From Ligula intestinalis (taxonomy: Eukaryota > Platyhelminthes > Cestoda > Diphyllobothriidea > Diphyllobothriidae): DNA of 64,000 nucleotides. Below, piece by piece: positions 47,101-56,246 of the stretch. The stretch is taken from the NCBI GenBank assembly GCA_036362985.1, contig JAYGXS010000001.1, positions 75,044,027 through 75,108,026 on the forward strand, read 5' to 3'. Both the position numbers and the translations under genes were made by a program. Positions within the stretch are counted from its first letter, which is position 1. Every line of letters starts with the position of its first letter. The notes beneath the pieces are model-generated. The model did no database searches. It saw nothing but the letters and a program-made list of their open reading frames with translations, and was not told where the DNA came from.

Positions 47101-50100
47101 CCAAGATAAAACGGAAACAAGCAAGTTCTGTGACCAGAATGGCGAGTGCCCCATCCTGCGATTATAATATGAGGTATACTGATGTGGGGTGGCATGAGAA
47201 CTTTTGAATGACAATCTTTTCAGTCCGCCACATAAACCTGATCATGAAGAAGTCTTCGTCTCAGAAGTGTACAGCTCCCTATTTAGCTTCAACTTTTGTG
47301 TACTTTTGCCCGAATATCTTATTAAATAAGCCTTAAGACTGCCTATGCTCAATTCATCTTAAATTGCATCCTCGCATCTAGTAGCTAGTGCTTAGGAGTA
47401 TTTCAGTTTCAGGCTATTTTGAGATTAGTGGTTCTTTGAGACTCCTGGACCTATATGCACAGCCCATAGAGTTATACCTGATGATTTTGAAAGAAGCAAC
47501 ACGATGCAAAACTATCGAGGTAGCTGTAGGTTTCACAAGAACTACTTACATCAACAGATGGCTGTTACTCTCATCTTCCTTTGAACTTCCATATAATGGT
47601 GAGGCAGTCTACTTCGGTTCTAACAGATTGCATAAAAAAGCTCTAAATTGATGGTGGGCTTCGTTGTCAACTTTCACTCCAACTTTGAAGGCACTGCATG
47701 TGACTGGACGGCAAATTTAAACAACGGTCGACCGCCTGAAAGTTTAGTACAATGCGCTCACTTCCGACAATCCTAATACCCATGTTTTACACACATTTAT
47801 CTCGTGGTATGCTAATTAGCCCCTTGAAAACCAACGTCTTCTCCCTCCTGAGCTTTCGCTCGTCTTCAGGTCCGGAAGAATTGCCCACGCAAACAACTGT
47901 AACCACGTAGGCGTTAATCAGACAGTGGATGACGTGCATCCCTGCATGAGAGCCGTGTCCAATTCTTTGCTCAGCAGTTTTCTCAAACACCTTGATACTT
48001 GTAGTCAGATGCAGGAGGGTAGTGACCCAGTAACTGTTAAATTGACATAGCATCGAAATAGACAGAAAAGAACTGGCCTTTTTGCGTATTATGTCGGCTG
48101 TTCGTGAAGTTTTAGGATTTTTCAGGTGTTTGGTCATAGAGCCCTATGTAACTTCATTCGTAAGCCGGACTCCTAAAAATGGTCTTGACAGCGTACCTTT
48201 CCCGTCAATAATCTTCTGTAAAAATATCATTTTTACACTCTGACATAAATAACTTCTCTGGAAAAATAGTCTATTGATTTTTGCATTGTTGGCTTGCAGT
48301 CACTCGTATCGCTTATTTCTCTACCGCATTTTTTCATTGTAGGTTGATCGTCCTCTCATCGTTCGTCACTGCAAAACTAATTCTGCGCTGGCGATTGAGC
48401 CATTCACGCAAAAGTAACTCGATATACCTTTATTAATTTGAGTAATGGATATTGACGTTTTCTCGTTCTAATTTGAGGACATTTTGGGCATTTAGTGTAA
48501 AGAAATGGCATGCCTTGCTGCTTCTAAGACTATATAAGCATGACAGCTTAAGCTGTCTACTAAAAATACTTATGACCCAGAATTTATGATCAAGTTAGTT
48601 GGATAAAGTTCAAAATTGCGAACTCGGCATAGAGGTTGAAAGCTGTATTTCACGGACTTTTACCCCACGGTTTAATGCAGTTTGGTTAAAAAATTTAATA
48701 GAGTCCAGAGAATATTTTTGAAGGCCTTGAAAAATATCTGCCGATGGCCAGCTGTCAATTCTTCTTCATTATGCTATCACCTTTACGCAAATCGTTATTG
48801 AATTTTTCATAATTTTGGAGAATTTGTGCTGCAAGCTCCTGGGCAAAGCGGAACTTAATTGCTCCTTTACTAGATCGGTGATACACATTCATTCATCATA
48901 TTCCCGATCATAACCGACAAAGCAGGGAACCCGTAGACTAGAGGTAGAGTATTGAACGCAATGACCAAAGGTCCCGGGTTCAAATCTCGGGGGTTCCAAC
49001 CCTCGAGATTGGGTACGACTGGCTGATGATGGCTAATAAGCCAGAAATGGCCATTCCAGTCTCCCTTTGTTTTGTCTGATCCACTTCATAAACATCTTCC
49101 TTCATAACGGCACTATTAAATAAAATGGGATAGGTGGCAACAGAGATACTTCTCCAGGTGTTATTTTCGGAGATTCACCTATATTAATCCGACCAATAAT
49201 TTAAAAAGTTAGGGATATCAAAAATCAGAATGTGAATGCACACCAAACTTATCGGAAGCTTATATCATCCTAGAGGTAATATCTTTGAGCGTAGCCGTCT
49301 TAACTAATTAAAGCAATGGCTCAACTGTGTAAATCCATCAGATTACTTTTATCCTAGTAGCGTGAATTGCCGTTGGTCCGGAATAAATTTGCATTTGATC
49401 TCAGTTGCCCGTCCTACCAACTATTATGACCAAACTTTATTCTGATAGCAAGAGAAAGAATCGCGGAAAAGAAAGTGGATGATCAGCTCGAATCCACGTC
49501 AACCTACCATGGCTTGAAATCAGGTGTATTTTAGCTCTATTGGCTTTCCGTTTGAATAACTTTTCTCACAACATGACTATCACAGCTCGCAAGACGCTGT
49601 CCAAGATGTTCATAAGCGCAGCAGCCTTCAGGTTTTGACGAAGTCATCGCTTGCAATTAGTCAAACTAACCATCTGCATGAATATTTGGCGTGCTTAACT
49701 GTCACATCTTCTGCACATGACTATGATACCACTACCTATGGATAAGGATTCCCAACGGAATCCGAAACGTCAGGACAATAAAACTCTTGTTCCAGTGATC
49801 GCTTCTTCTTCTGAAATACTTCTTATGCCGGCTTTATTTCAGGACAGATTTCATTTTTCACTGGTGGCTCAAAACTGTATGCAAACTGTGATGTCAAGAA
49901 GAGCAGTATAACGCTGGAACGTTGCCCTTCAGTCTCAGATGGTCACCTAGTTCTTCCCTTTGACTGGGAATAAAACCTGTTTGCTAGTGCCAGCTGGTAA
50001 CTAGGTGAAAACCTGTGAGAAAGTAGCTCAAAGTACAATGGAATGCTCGTATTTTGCCCTCTGGTAAAAGTGATTGTCACACCTCTGTGTGGCTTTTAAA

Positions 50101-50902
50101 CTCCCAAAAGAATTGGTAGAACTGACCTGAAATTTAATCTGCTTGCCTGGACACCCTTGCACTAAGTCTGTCGATTAACTCTGCTTGCAATAATAAGCTA
50201 AGTCGTTTTGGACATCGGTAAAGTTTTTTCCACTCAAAAAACTTTGCCGAAGCGTCAAACTCTTGATAACCATTAACTATCTTTGATATCATTTTATGAC
50301 AAAGGCCTTATCAGTTTCAGACCGCATAAGAGCGCCAGGACGGAGCAGTAAATAGAGTTAGAAGTAGGTGTCAAATAATTGGGCCACATGGAGCTAAAAA
50401 GTAACGACAATGCGCTAGTTTTCAAATACAACATGCTGCAGAATCATTTTTAAAATTTACACTATTGCCAAAAGGCTGTCCTGGTGTCTTGTTTTGCCCT
50501 TTTTATGTCCCACATCCGTTTGATTTACACGTTCGGAATCTGCGTTATGAGCAGTTTCCCATCTTTTTTTACAAGTCACACGAGCTTCTATGGCTCTTTC
50601 TGTAGCACAGCTACTAAAACCCGAATGTCCAGGTATTTATAAACCGCTGGAACATTAATAACCAAACAGTTGTTGCATATTCCTGTCACTGACTACCGCT
50701 TCGCAATTAACTGTAATTTATAAATAGCGTGCACTTTTTTTATATTTTCAGCGGCTTCTTTGGCAGAGAATACGAGGTCAGTGCACATGATCACTTAGAT
50801 GGTCACAGAGCTGAGAGCAATTGCAACTTCTTTTGCCTCTGCACGAATCTTGACGTCTGTGAAGAGCATCCGGAGGAATGCACGTTAACCCATGATGATT
50901 GA
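35115..50902 (+). CDS. CFAP161: CFAP161, cilia- and flagella-associated protein 161 (six exons)
   Basis: Exons 35,115-35,189, 35,234-35,323, 40,714-40,955, 45,898-46,150, 48,343-48,413 and 50,752-50,902 join with consistent phases (0, 0, 2, 0, 2) into 293 codons; the animal protein is about 300 residues. Family landmarks appear in order: the N-terminal GNW (15-17), an EFLTKCEKG...LAIQRMARLK helix (30-48), WNDKIGLV (68-75), HWKLEHMYPQLRMEMEGTP, RHCKTN (228-233) and FGREYEVSAHDHLDGHR (247-263). CFAP161 lies inside the doublet microtubules of motile cilia; in a flatworm this means sperm, flame cells and ciliated larvae. The ATG at 35,115 gives the usual short leader before GNW. Introns 2-5 are full of transposon relics, intron 1 is only 44 bp. 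The C-terminus is cysteine-rich (NFFCLCTNLDVCEE) and differs from vertebrates. No disabling change is visible. Confidence 0.9.
35234..35323 (+). CDS. CFAP161: CFAP161 exon 2
   Basis: It encodes 30 residues, DAQHEFLTKCEKGSLAIQRM then ARLKETFLDF, matching the DFLEKR...GKLLIQR region of the family. The donor TTC|GTAAGT at 35,324 is ideal. It begins and ends in phase 0. Confidence 0.9.
35324..38084. other. CFAP161 intron 2, first part, unassigned
   Basis: A GC-rich stretch at about 35,940-36,360 differs sharply from its surroundings and looks like an inserted repeat, perhaps a solo LTR. I see no terminal repeats or target duplication to prove it. Frames at 36,489-36,887 and 37,453-37,710 have no known domain. 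Confidence 0.35.
38085..38440 (-). mobile_element. PLE-B 3' tail, inverted copy
   Basis: Read on the minus strand, this carries GCTCGCACCCACAACAGTCG, GAGTGGAAATGCACGTGAAC, CTCCCAACAGTAACCG and CTGATGAGGAGCCGGTGTT in order, matching the plus-strand tail at 38,865-39,978. It lacks the mariner insertion, so it preserves the empty target. It ends near 38,090. Confidence 0.7.
38981..39758 (+). mobile_element. Mariner-type transposon, internally deleted, TA target
   Basis: Terminal inverted repeats begin CAGGGTGTCCACAAAGTCTG (38,981) and, inverted, CAGGGTATCCACGAATTCTG (39,758). TA flanks both ends (38,979-38,980 and 39,759-39,760). At 778 bp it is well short of the roughly 1.3 kb usual for the group; the N-terminal DNA-binding part is missing. 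Confidence 0.85.
39205..39693 (+). pseudogene. Mariner-type transposase C-terminal part
   Basis: Fragments in shifting frames: VMVWCGLWKAHVLGPFFFDE near 39,220; WFQQDGAPAHFSTNVRDWLN near 39,360 (second catalytic Asp); EWSPHSPDLSSLDFFFWG near 39,460 (third catalytic residue, Asp). Then VYSMKIANLNHLRERIIGQC to HQNLCIANNGNHIKNII, ending 39,693. About 40 residues separate the two aspartates, with one residue apparently deleted. A stop follows the LMPQI segment and there is a frameshift after FFFWG. Non-functional. Confidence 0.75.
39979..40713. other. CFAP161 intron 2, last part
   Basis: AT-rich intron with no repeat I can assign, ending in the exon 3 acceptor. Confidence 0.4.
40714..40955 (+). 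CDS. CFAP161: CFAP161 exon 3
   Basis: The acceptor TTTCTCATAG ends at 40,713. The exon encodes IPTTESTDEFVRWNDKIGLV and continues to MARTVFQIV. The donor CAG|GTAAAA leaves two bases (AG) to be completed by exon 4 as AGC (Ser136). Confidence 0.9.
40956..42844. other. CFAP161 intron 3, first part, with GC-rich repeat-like block
   Basis: 41,900-42,290 is GC-rich, and its minus strand is open for 125 codons (starting MTTPGGGHRDAELHVNWSRE). The composition and position inside an intron on the opposite strand suggest a dispersed repeat and not a gene. I cannot classify it. Confidence 0.35.
42845..42960 (-). mobile_element. PLE-A2 3' tail fragment
   Basis: The minus strand shows the A2 tail: hammerhead-like motif at 42,887-42,920 (CTGGTGA instead of CTGATGA), then GAAACGTCAGGTGAACAAAA and GTCCCAGCGATCGAATCGTC at the end. 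No coding part is left. Lies in CFAP161 intron 3. Confidence 0.65.
42961..44079. other. CFAP161 intron 3, middle part
   Basis: A 112-codon frame (43,361-43,699, +) has an arginine run and no recognised domain. It lacks splice sites in phase with CFAP161 and is not needed by it. Confidence 0.3.
44080..44460. mobile_element. Foldback MITE of about 0.37 kb
   Basis: Arms of roughly 90 bp face each other: AATTTTAAGCAGCCAATAAG ... AAGTGTGGGAAAGAGGGTTG and, inverted, CATTTTAAACAGCTAATAAC ... AAGTGTGGAAGAGAGGGTTG. The exact outer ends and any target duplication are unclear. It encodes no protein. Lies in CFAP161 intron 3. Confidence 0.55.
45030..45840 (+). repeat. Locally repeated block (two to three partial copies)
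   Basis: GGGGCCTGAGCAAAGCTGTG, CTTGGCTTCCGCACTTTCA and CTGTACGGA...AAGACGCTG near 45,235-45,340 recur near 45,500-45,600 and partly near 45,780-45,830. GTTCATATCCCCTCAA near 45,075 recurs as a cousin near 45,630. A related block lies inverted at 54,395-54,612, so this is a dispersed family. Lies in CFAP161 intron 3 just before exon 4. Confidence 0.55.
45898..46150 (+). CDS. CFAP161: CFAP161 exon 4
   Basis: Acceptor CCGTCTAG at 45,890-45,897. It encodes PTDCPSECKVTYGTPVQFRL through to LRMEMEGTPIY. The donor TAT|GTCAGT is weaker than the others but is the one that gives phase 0, as exon 5 needs. Confidence 0.85.
46151..48342. other. CFAP161 intron 4
   Basis: 2.2 kb without a repeat I can name. 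The minus-strand frame at 47,787-48,137 (116 codons) resembles no family I know and has no splice support. Confidence 0.35.
48343..48413 (+). CDS. CFAP161: CFAP161 exon 5
   Basis: A 71-base exon after TTTTTTCATTGTAG. It encodes VDRPLIVRHCKTNSALAIEP then FTQ and ends AA|GTAACT. It carries the conserved histidine-cysteine-threonine segment (HCKTN) of the family and is too small to stand out by itself. Confidence 0.85.
48924..49092 (+). repeat. SINE, tRNA-derived head plus hammerhead body (copy 2)
   Basis: The head has GTAGACTAGAGGTAGAGTAT (box A region) and CCCGGGTTCAAATCTCGGGG (box B and T arm). The body CGACTGGCTGATGATGGCTA through CATTCCAGTCTCCCTTTGTT matches the 4.4-kb copy. The heads differ more than the bodies. 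Lies in CFAP161 intron 5. Confidence 0.7.
49017..49061 (+). ncRNA. Hammerhead-ribozyme core in SINE, intact
   Basis: Stem I GACTGG/CCAGTC (49,017-49,022 and 49,056-49,061), CTGATGA (49,023-49,029), stem II TGGCT-AATA-AGCCA, GAAA (49,044-49,047). The minimal stem III AT/AT has loop GGCC, and cleavage is expected after ATT (49,055). All invariant core bases are present. A stem III of two pairs is very weak, so activity may need a dimer, as known for some natural hammerheads. Confidence 0.65.
49715..49815 (+). mobile_element. PLE-A1 3' tail fragment
   Basis: GGATAAGGATTCCCAACGGA then ATCCGAAACGTCAGGACAATAAAACTCTTGTTCC, GTGATCGCTTCTTCTTC. It matches the 25.9-kb tail over its whole length. No coding part. 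Lies in CFAP161 intron 5. Confidence 0.7.
49816..50751. other. CFAP161 intron 5, last part
   Basis: No assigned repeat; ends with the exon 6 acceptor. Confidence 0.4.
50752..50902 (+). CDS. CFAP161: CFAP161 exon 6 and stop
   Basis: Acceptor TATATTTTCAG. It encodes GFFGREYEVSAHDHLDGHRA and a cysteine-rich end finishing THDD, stop TGA at 50,900-50,902. Confidence 0.9.
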
Positions 50903-50947
50903 TCGATCACATTTCAACAGTTCAGCTAATCTTCCCCTTCCTTCAGT

Positions 50948-50987
50948 AATAAAAATGATAGTAAAACGGCAAATTCTCCAGAATAAA
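50948..50987 (+). terminator. Poly(A) signals of CFAP161
   Basis: AATAAA occurs at 50,948-50,953 and again at 50,982-50,987, 46 and 80 bases after the stop codon, suitable for 3' end formation. Confidence 0.5.
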
Positions 50988-51439
50988 ACCTTTCTTCTGG
51001 GCCTATAGTATGGGAGTTAAACCATATTCAGAAAATGAGCGTTTCGTCATCTACCTAACGCGTTCTTTGTACCGCGGGATAGTTTAGCAACAATGGGCTA
51101 AAATCTACGAGCAGTGTGATTTGAGCTGCTGAATACTGTGCAAATGTTGATATCTGGCTCCTGTAGAGAGGCCTCCTGGCTGCACCGAAATTGTTTCGCC
51201 CTCTGTAGTCTCCAAGTATTTTTTTCCCGTCCTATCAACCCGACCATAAATGCCCACTGCTTTATGCAGAAACCTCTTTTCTGTCATTTGAGAGATATTG
51301 CTGGAAAACAATATCACCGTTTTGCTGCAGTCATAAAATAAAAAGACTGAGTTCAAATTGCTGCTCAGACTAAACATTCAAAAGTTTCACCATGGGGATC
51401 TTTCACCTGCCAATACAAACGAGCATGCGAGTCCTAGGA
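50988..51439. other. No recognised feature
   Basis: Sequence downstream of CFAP161 up to the PLE tails, with overlapping short frames only. Confidence 0.3.
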
Positions 51440-51670
51440 AATAATTCAGAAGAAGAAGAAGAAGGGTCGAGCGCTGGGACAACACCTTTATTCGTCTGAC
51501 GGTTCGACATCCGTTGTTGACACTTCATTAGAGGCACTAGCGGGAGATACAAACTGAAACCGGTGATACATGCATAGGTAGTTGCAGTATTTATACGTGT
51601 ACAGTCATTACTGCACACGTATGACACGTAACGACAATAAGCGATAAGTACTCTCTGGCTTAATTTGGCC
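51440..51670 (-). mobile_element. PLE-A2 tail, minus copy of a head-to-head pair
   Basis: The minus strand runs from ATAAATACTGCAACT-type sequence through a mutated hammerhead-like motif (51,498-51,531; CTAATGA in place of CTGATGA), GAATAAAGGTGTTGTCCCAG and a (TTC)n end at about 51,451. It faces the plus copy that follows. Confidence 0.65.
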
Positions 51671-51674
51671 GAAG

Positions 51675-52005
51675 CAAGTGTCCACCGCTTCGTCTTACGC
51701 CAGCACCAGGGAACCAGATGACCGAGTAATCACCACATCCAAGTCCAACACGCGCGAGGCAAGTTCAGCAGGTCGCGGCCCGCACGCCAGTCATCAAGCG
51801 ATCCACCCACAAGAGGACCATTATCATTAATTGTCTTAATTTGTCATATGTGTGCAGCAATGACTGTGTCCTATAAATACTGCAACACCCTGTGCCCGTA
51901 TCGTTCGCTTCAGCTACCGATTTCTCTGATGAAAAATCCGCGATGGATGTCGAAACGTCAGGCGAATAAAAGCATTTTCCCATTGATCGAATCTTCGTCT
52001 TCCCC
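51675..52005 (+). mobile_element. PLE-A2 tail, plus copy of a head-to-head pair
   Basis: Starts within the C-terminal codons of the PLE endonuclease: GCTTCGTCTTACGCCAGCAC matches the ASSYANTGEPDGRAI region at 18.4 kb. It continues through ATGACTGTGTCCTATAAATA, the hammerhead-like motif at 51,926-51,959 (intact CTGATGA and GAAACGTC), GAATAAAAG and the ATCGAATCTTCGTC end. Confidence 0.7.
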
Positions 52006-54394
52006 CAATATTTTACTGTTTGTTTGGTTTAAGAAGAAGTCAATTTGAAAATCTGCATCCGTAAATGCTGTTTGGCCTCAAAAGTGCTCTTATAGATTCT
52101 TCGCTAGTTTTCGGTAACTGATTATCTCGACAGAATAGTACTGCGCACATTCTCCCGCAATTTTCCCAATAGATGACGAAATCGATGGTAATTATTTCTT
52201 GCCAGCCGTTCCGGGCCTGCGTATTGACCTAAAATAAGTTGCCCATTGAGCCTTTTAGTCAAAAATATAACCATTTAAACCATATACCGCATTCTACTGA
52301 TTCACGCATAGGTCTGCTTATAGCTTATGCTGTTTCGTCTTCAAACTCTAGGGGCGGATCATCGCAGGCAGCTGTGTAGTGACGGGCCCCAAATAATTTT
52401 GGGAGGTCTTTTCAGTTTTAGTGTCTCCTTAAAATCTAATGTTTGAACTTGTAGTTAATCCTTTTGGACAAATTTCAGGGAATGCCGATCAAAATATTAG
52501 AATTACCCAGCGAGTGACCGGCAGGGTTCCGGATATTGTATTCATGTAGTACATGGCATACCTGTACCGTAACTGTCTTCGTTATGCAGCTTTGGGTAGG
52601 ATGGGAGTGAAAAACAATTGAGCCGAAAACGAAGTGTAATTTTTATGATTCCATATCGCAGTCGAGCATTGCCCCCTCTCGATCACACCCGAGAGGCTTT
52701 ATCGAAGAACCTACAGCCACATCAGAGCCGGTGTTCAGCTTTTTTTCGACATTACCGCATTACCTTGAAGCAACTGTTCCAGAGCAGAGCTTTATGGCCC
52801 CTGTCAGACAGTTGATATGAATGGCTAAGTTGGCATTTATCATATTCAGTAAGATAGCCGAAAAATATTCAAAAACTGCAAACTCGCAGTCATAAATATG
52901 CAAGCAGTGCATGATCCATTATATGAGCAGCACAGGTACCAACTGGAAGCTAGTGCCTGCGTGTCCAGTATGATGTAGTACAAAATCTACCAGTTTGAGT
53001 TAGACAATGAAAACCTTCCTGTGAATACTCATCATAGAACTGGATTGAGGTCTGCAAGCGCGTAAATTCACGGAACTCAGTCCGATTGGGCTCAAGACTT
53101 GAAGCACTTTGAGACCAGAAACATACCGGTCATCAACCCCTTTCTCCCGTCATGCTTGCCTTACTGAACTTGCTATGCGTCCTATGAATTCGTAGTTCCC
53201 TTACGCAGTACCCATTATTGAAGCAGAATCAGCGTTGTGTCGAGTAACATGCCGCCATCAAGCTCCATTTGACTTTCTGTTGCGGCATTTTTAACTATAA
53301 GGTTGAGCAAAGTTTGAAAGCCGAACTGACTTCCAAATTGGATTTTCTACACTTTCAATCCCCACACGAATTTCTCGCTTCATTTCACGTATGAATGATC
53401 TAACGTTTTGTAGGAAACTCTGACCGCATTAAATATTTCATCATCCATTTTCGATGTTGAAAGTCCGTACCTTGAGCAGGTCTAACAAAAACAAAACTAC
53501 AAAACAAAACAAAACAACATGCAGTTAAAGATGGCGGACGTTGTTCTGGAATAACAAGATACTGCTGAGTATCTTCTGTAGTAATTGGGGTCTTTGAGAA
53601 AACAAACAGCACAATGACTGTTTCCTCACTCGTGAGGTTTAAGCCTACAAATCACTGCTTCATATCCAAGTAAAAAAACTCTCAGACTGAGGTTGGCAGG
53701 TAACCCACTAGACGAGACAGAAGAAGCAGAATTATTAATTCCAGTCCGCCATAGGTTTGCTGACAATCGTTCCCTACTGTCAGTCGTCCGCCCCTGCGCA
53801 AATTCCCGCGAATCGGCCCTTCGCACTCCGCGTAAGAAACAATAAGAACCATTCCCTTATCTTAACTTTGACGCAAACCAGATTTTAAGAGGGCAGGTGG
53901 ACTATAAGTGTTTTTTCTTCCTGTCACGTCCGACATCAAGTCACATCGGTGAGCTCCACGGTCGCCCGAAATTTTATTCAGTCGACAAAAAAGCCGACTT
54001 AACAAACAAGAGGTAGAAGAAAATCAATTCCTCATTCTATTCAATTTTCATCGCTCCACTGCTCACATGAGATCAACTTTAGTTATGTATACTAATAGTA
54101 TGCTATAATAGATTGAAGACAGTCGGACCTGCCTCGCGGACGTGAACACTCGCCGAGTGTCTTACAAATCAGTCTGGATGAAGTTTAGGACGCATGTAAG
54201 TTCATATTCCCATCTGTTATGCTTGTTGCAAAAATAGGATGCATGTCAGTTATTTATACAGTTAGAGGAATATATTACTAGAATATACTATTGGCCGGTC
54301 TTAGTTAGCATGATTACTAGAAGTAGAACTCTTAGGGTGGTATATTAGCTCTACCAACAGTATTCTAGCCCAAACTTAGTAAAATATGACAGAG
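52006..54394. other. No recognised gene
   Basis: Only short overlapping frames. I see no splice-supported exon and no repeat shared with the rest of the window. Confidence 0.3.
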
Positions 54395-54612
54395 TTGAGA
54401 TGGTGGAAACAAAGGCAAGCTCTGCTGGGCTCAGGGCTCCAAACACGTGCTTACTCGGAATAATTTGAACCCAGATTCACACCCTTTTGTTGAGGTCAAG
54501 GGGATATGAGCCCTACCATTGACTTCATCAGCGTCATCCCTGATAAATTGTAGCGCCAATGCTAGCACCAGTTCTACTACACTTCATGTTGAGATTGAGG
54601 GGATATGAGCCC
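54395..54612 (-). repeat. Inverted, diverged copy of the 45-kb dispersed repeat
   Basis: On the minus strand it reads GGGCTCATATCCCCTCAATC, AAGTGTAGTAGAACTGGTGC and, further on, GGGCTCATATCCCCTTGACC and CTGAGCCCAGCAGAGCTTGC, like 45,060-45,260. Confidence 0.45.
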
Positions 54613-54631
54613 ATTGCTGATTTGAATCATC

Positions 54632-55085
54632 GTCACTAGAGGGGTGAAGGCTAAGACGGTTAACCCTTACACCTACAATCTTTCAGACCCTGGTTCCTTA
54701 GGAGATAGGTGAAGTCTTTGGAAGGCAGAGTAGACGGAACATTATATTGTTTACAGAATTAAGGGAAAGTAGCCAATTGGCATTTCAAGGCATCCGACCG
54801 TGAGGCTGGCGTCATCGCGACCGCCGCGCGCGAGGCGCAATTCCAAGTGTCCTCTAAACACAGTCATCGCGAGTGGCCACTGAATACTCACTTTGTCTCG
54901 GTAGACTGATGGTGATTGGTTGCCTCGGCGAGATGAAGCCGTTTGTGCCAGTAGATGGCTCAGATCATTGAACGAGAACGGACAGGGGTTCCGGGACTTG
55001 GCACCTGACTGCAGGCTGTATTAGGCGCGCAGGTCAAAAGCACTGTCCGTCAGGTCTTGGGTTCGAAGTGGCTGCTAGGGCCACT
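54632..55085. repeat. 455-bp direct repeat, left copy
   Basis: Nearly identical to 55,788-56,246, from the GGGGTGAAGGC near its start (54,641) through GACGGTTAACCCTTACACCT and GTGGCTGCTAGGGCCAC. It includes a GC-rich core CGACCGCCGCGCGCGAGGCG. Could be a long terminal repeat of a small non-autonomous element, but the edges lack clear TG...CA ends. Confidence 0.7.
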
Positions 55086-55787
55086 TCAAGTTCTCCCCTC
55101 AAAGACCGAAGTCCATTGATGAAAGAAATGGAACGAAGGAAGGTTAGTAAAGGATAGGGAAGGAGGTACGTACCAACGGCAGGGTTCGAACAGCTGGTGC
55201 TCGAGTGGTTAGCTTGCGAGAGCCAGATTGAAAGGACAGTTGTGGTCTGCATTAGCTTCTGTGACTGGTATGCGAGAGGCTGGTTAGTGCCGCCAGTGCC
55301 GCTTGGGAGGAGGAAAGGTCTTCTCGCATCCGCGTGGGCAACTGGGTGTATGATAGGAGGAAAGTTCTCGGCTACGCGTGCATCGGCATCTTGTAGGAGA
55401 TTGGTCATCTCAACTACGTGGAAGGGAGGTCAGTTAGCTGCGCTGAACTTAGACGGCAAATCAGTATGTCATGTTAGTGTTCACAAAGAGGAAAGGATAC
55501 CGTTGGCATTAGAAGTAGAATCCGATATTGGGAAAGAGGCCTGAGTATTGGCACTCATAGCGGGAATAGGTCCGTGGGATGGTGAAGGAACCAGAGCCTA
55601 AGGTTCGTGGGCTGTGAGCGATTGAGCTTCTCCCTCTTGCTTCACGACGTGTGTTGGTAATGAAATTCTCCATTTCGTGGCTAAATGAAATGACACAGGA
55701 GAAAATCAGTTGAAGGCGAGGGAAGTCTGACGATAATTGAGCTCGGCCACATCAGAAGTTTAGCTGCGTGTTCATCTCACGATTGGG
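55086..55787. other. 700-bp spacer between the direct repeats
   Basis: Open frames exist on both strands (plus 55,197-55,544, minus 55,034-55,408), but no gag, pol or other domain is visible and I see no primer-binding site. Confidence 0.4.
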
Positions 55788-56246
55788 GTCACCAGTTATA
55801 GGGGTTAAGGCTTTGACGGTTAACCCTTACACCTACAATCTTTCAGACCCTGGTTCCTTAGGAGGTAGGTGAAGTCTTTGGAAGGCAGAGTAGACGGAAC
55901 ATTATATTGTTTACAGAATTAGAGGAAAGTCACCAATTGGCATTTCAAGGCATCCGACCGTGAGGCTGGCGTCATCGCGACCGCCGCGCGCGAGGCGCAA
56001 TTCCAAGTGTCCTCTAAACACAGTCATCGCGAGTGGCCACTGAATACTCACTTTGTCTGGGTAGACTGATGGTGACTGGTTGCCTTGGCGAGATGAAGCC
56101 ATGTGTGTCAGTAGATGGCTCAGACCATTGAGCGAGAACGGACAGGGGGTGCCGCGACTTGGCACCTGACCACAGGCGGCATTAGGCGCGCAGGGCAAAG
56201 GCGCTGTCCGTCATATCTTGGGTTCCAAGTGGCTGCTAGGGCCACA
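55788..56246. repeat. 455-bp direct repeat, right copy
   Basis: Few differences from the left copy (for example GGAGGTAGG against GGAGATAGG, AGAGGAAAGTCACC against AAGGGAAAGTAGCC), so the duplication is recent compared with most repeats here. GGCCACATCA occurs both just before the repeat (55,746) and at its end (56,240). Confidence 0.7.

Noticed and set aside
47787..48137. Minus-strand gene of 116 codons in intron 4
   Set aside because: No family match and no splice support; not conserved with anything else in the window.
54632..56246. Complete LTR retrotransposon
   Set aside because: No gag or pol coding, no primer-binding site and no TG...CA ends; kept only as direct repeats.
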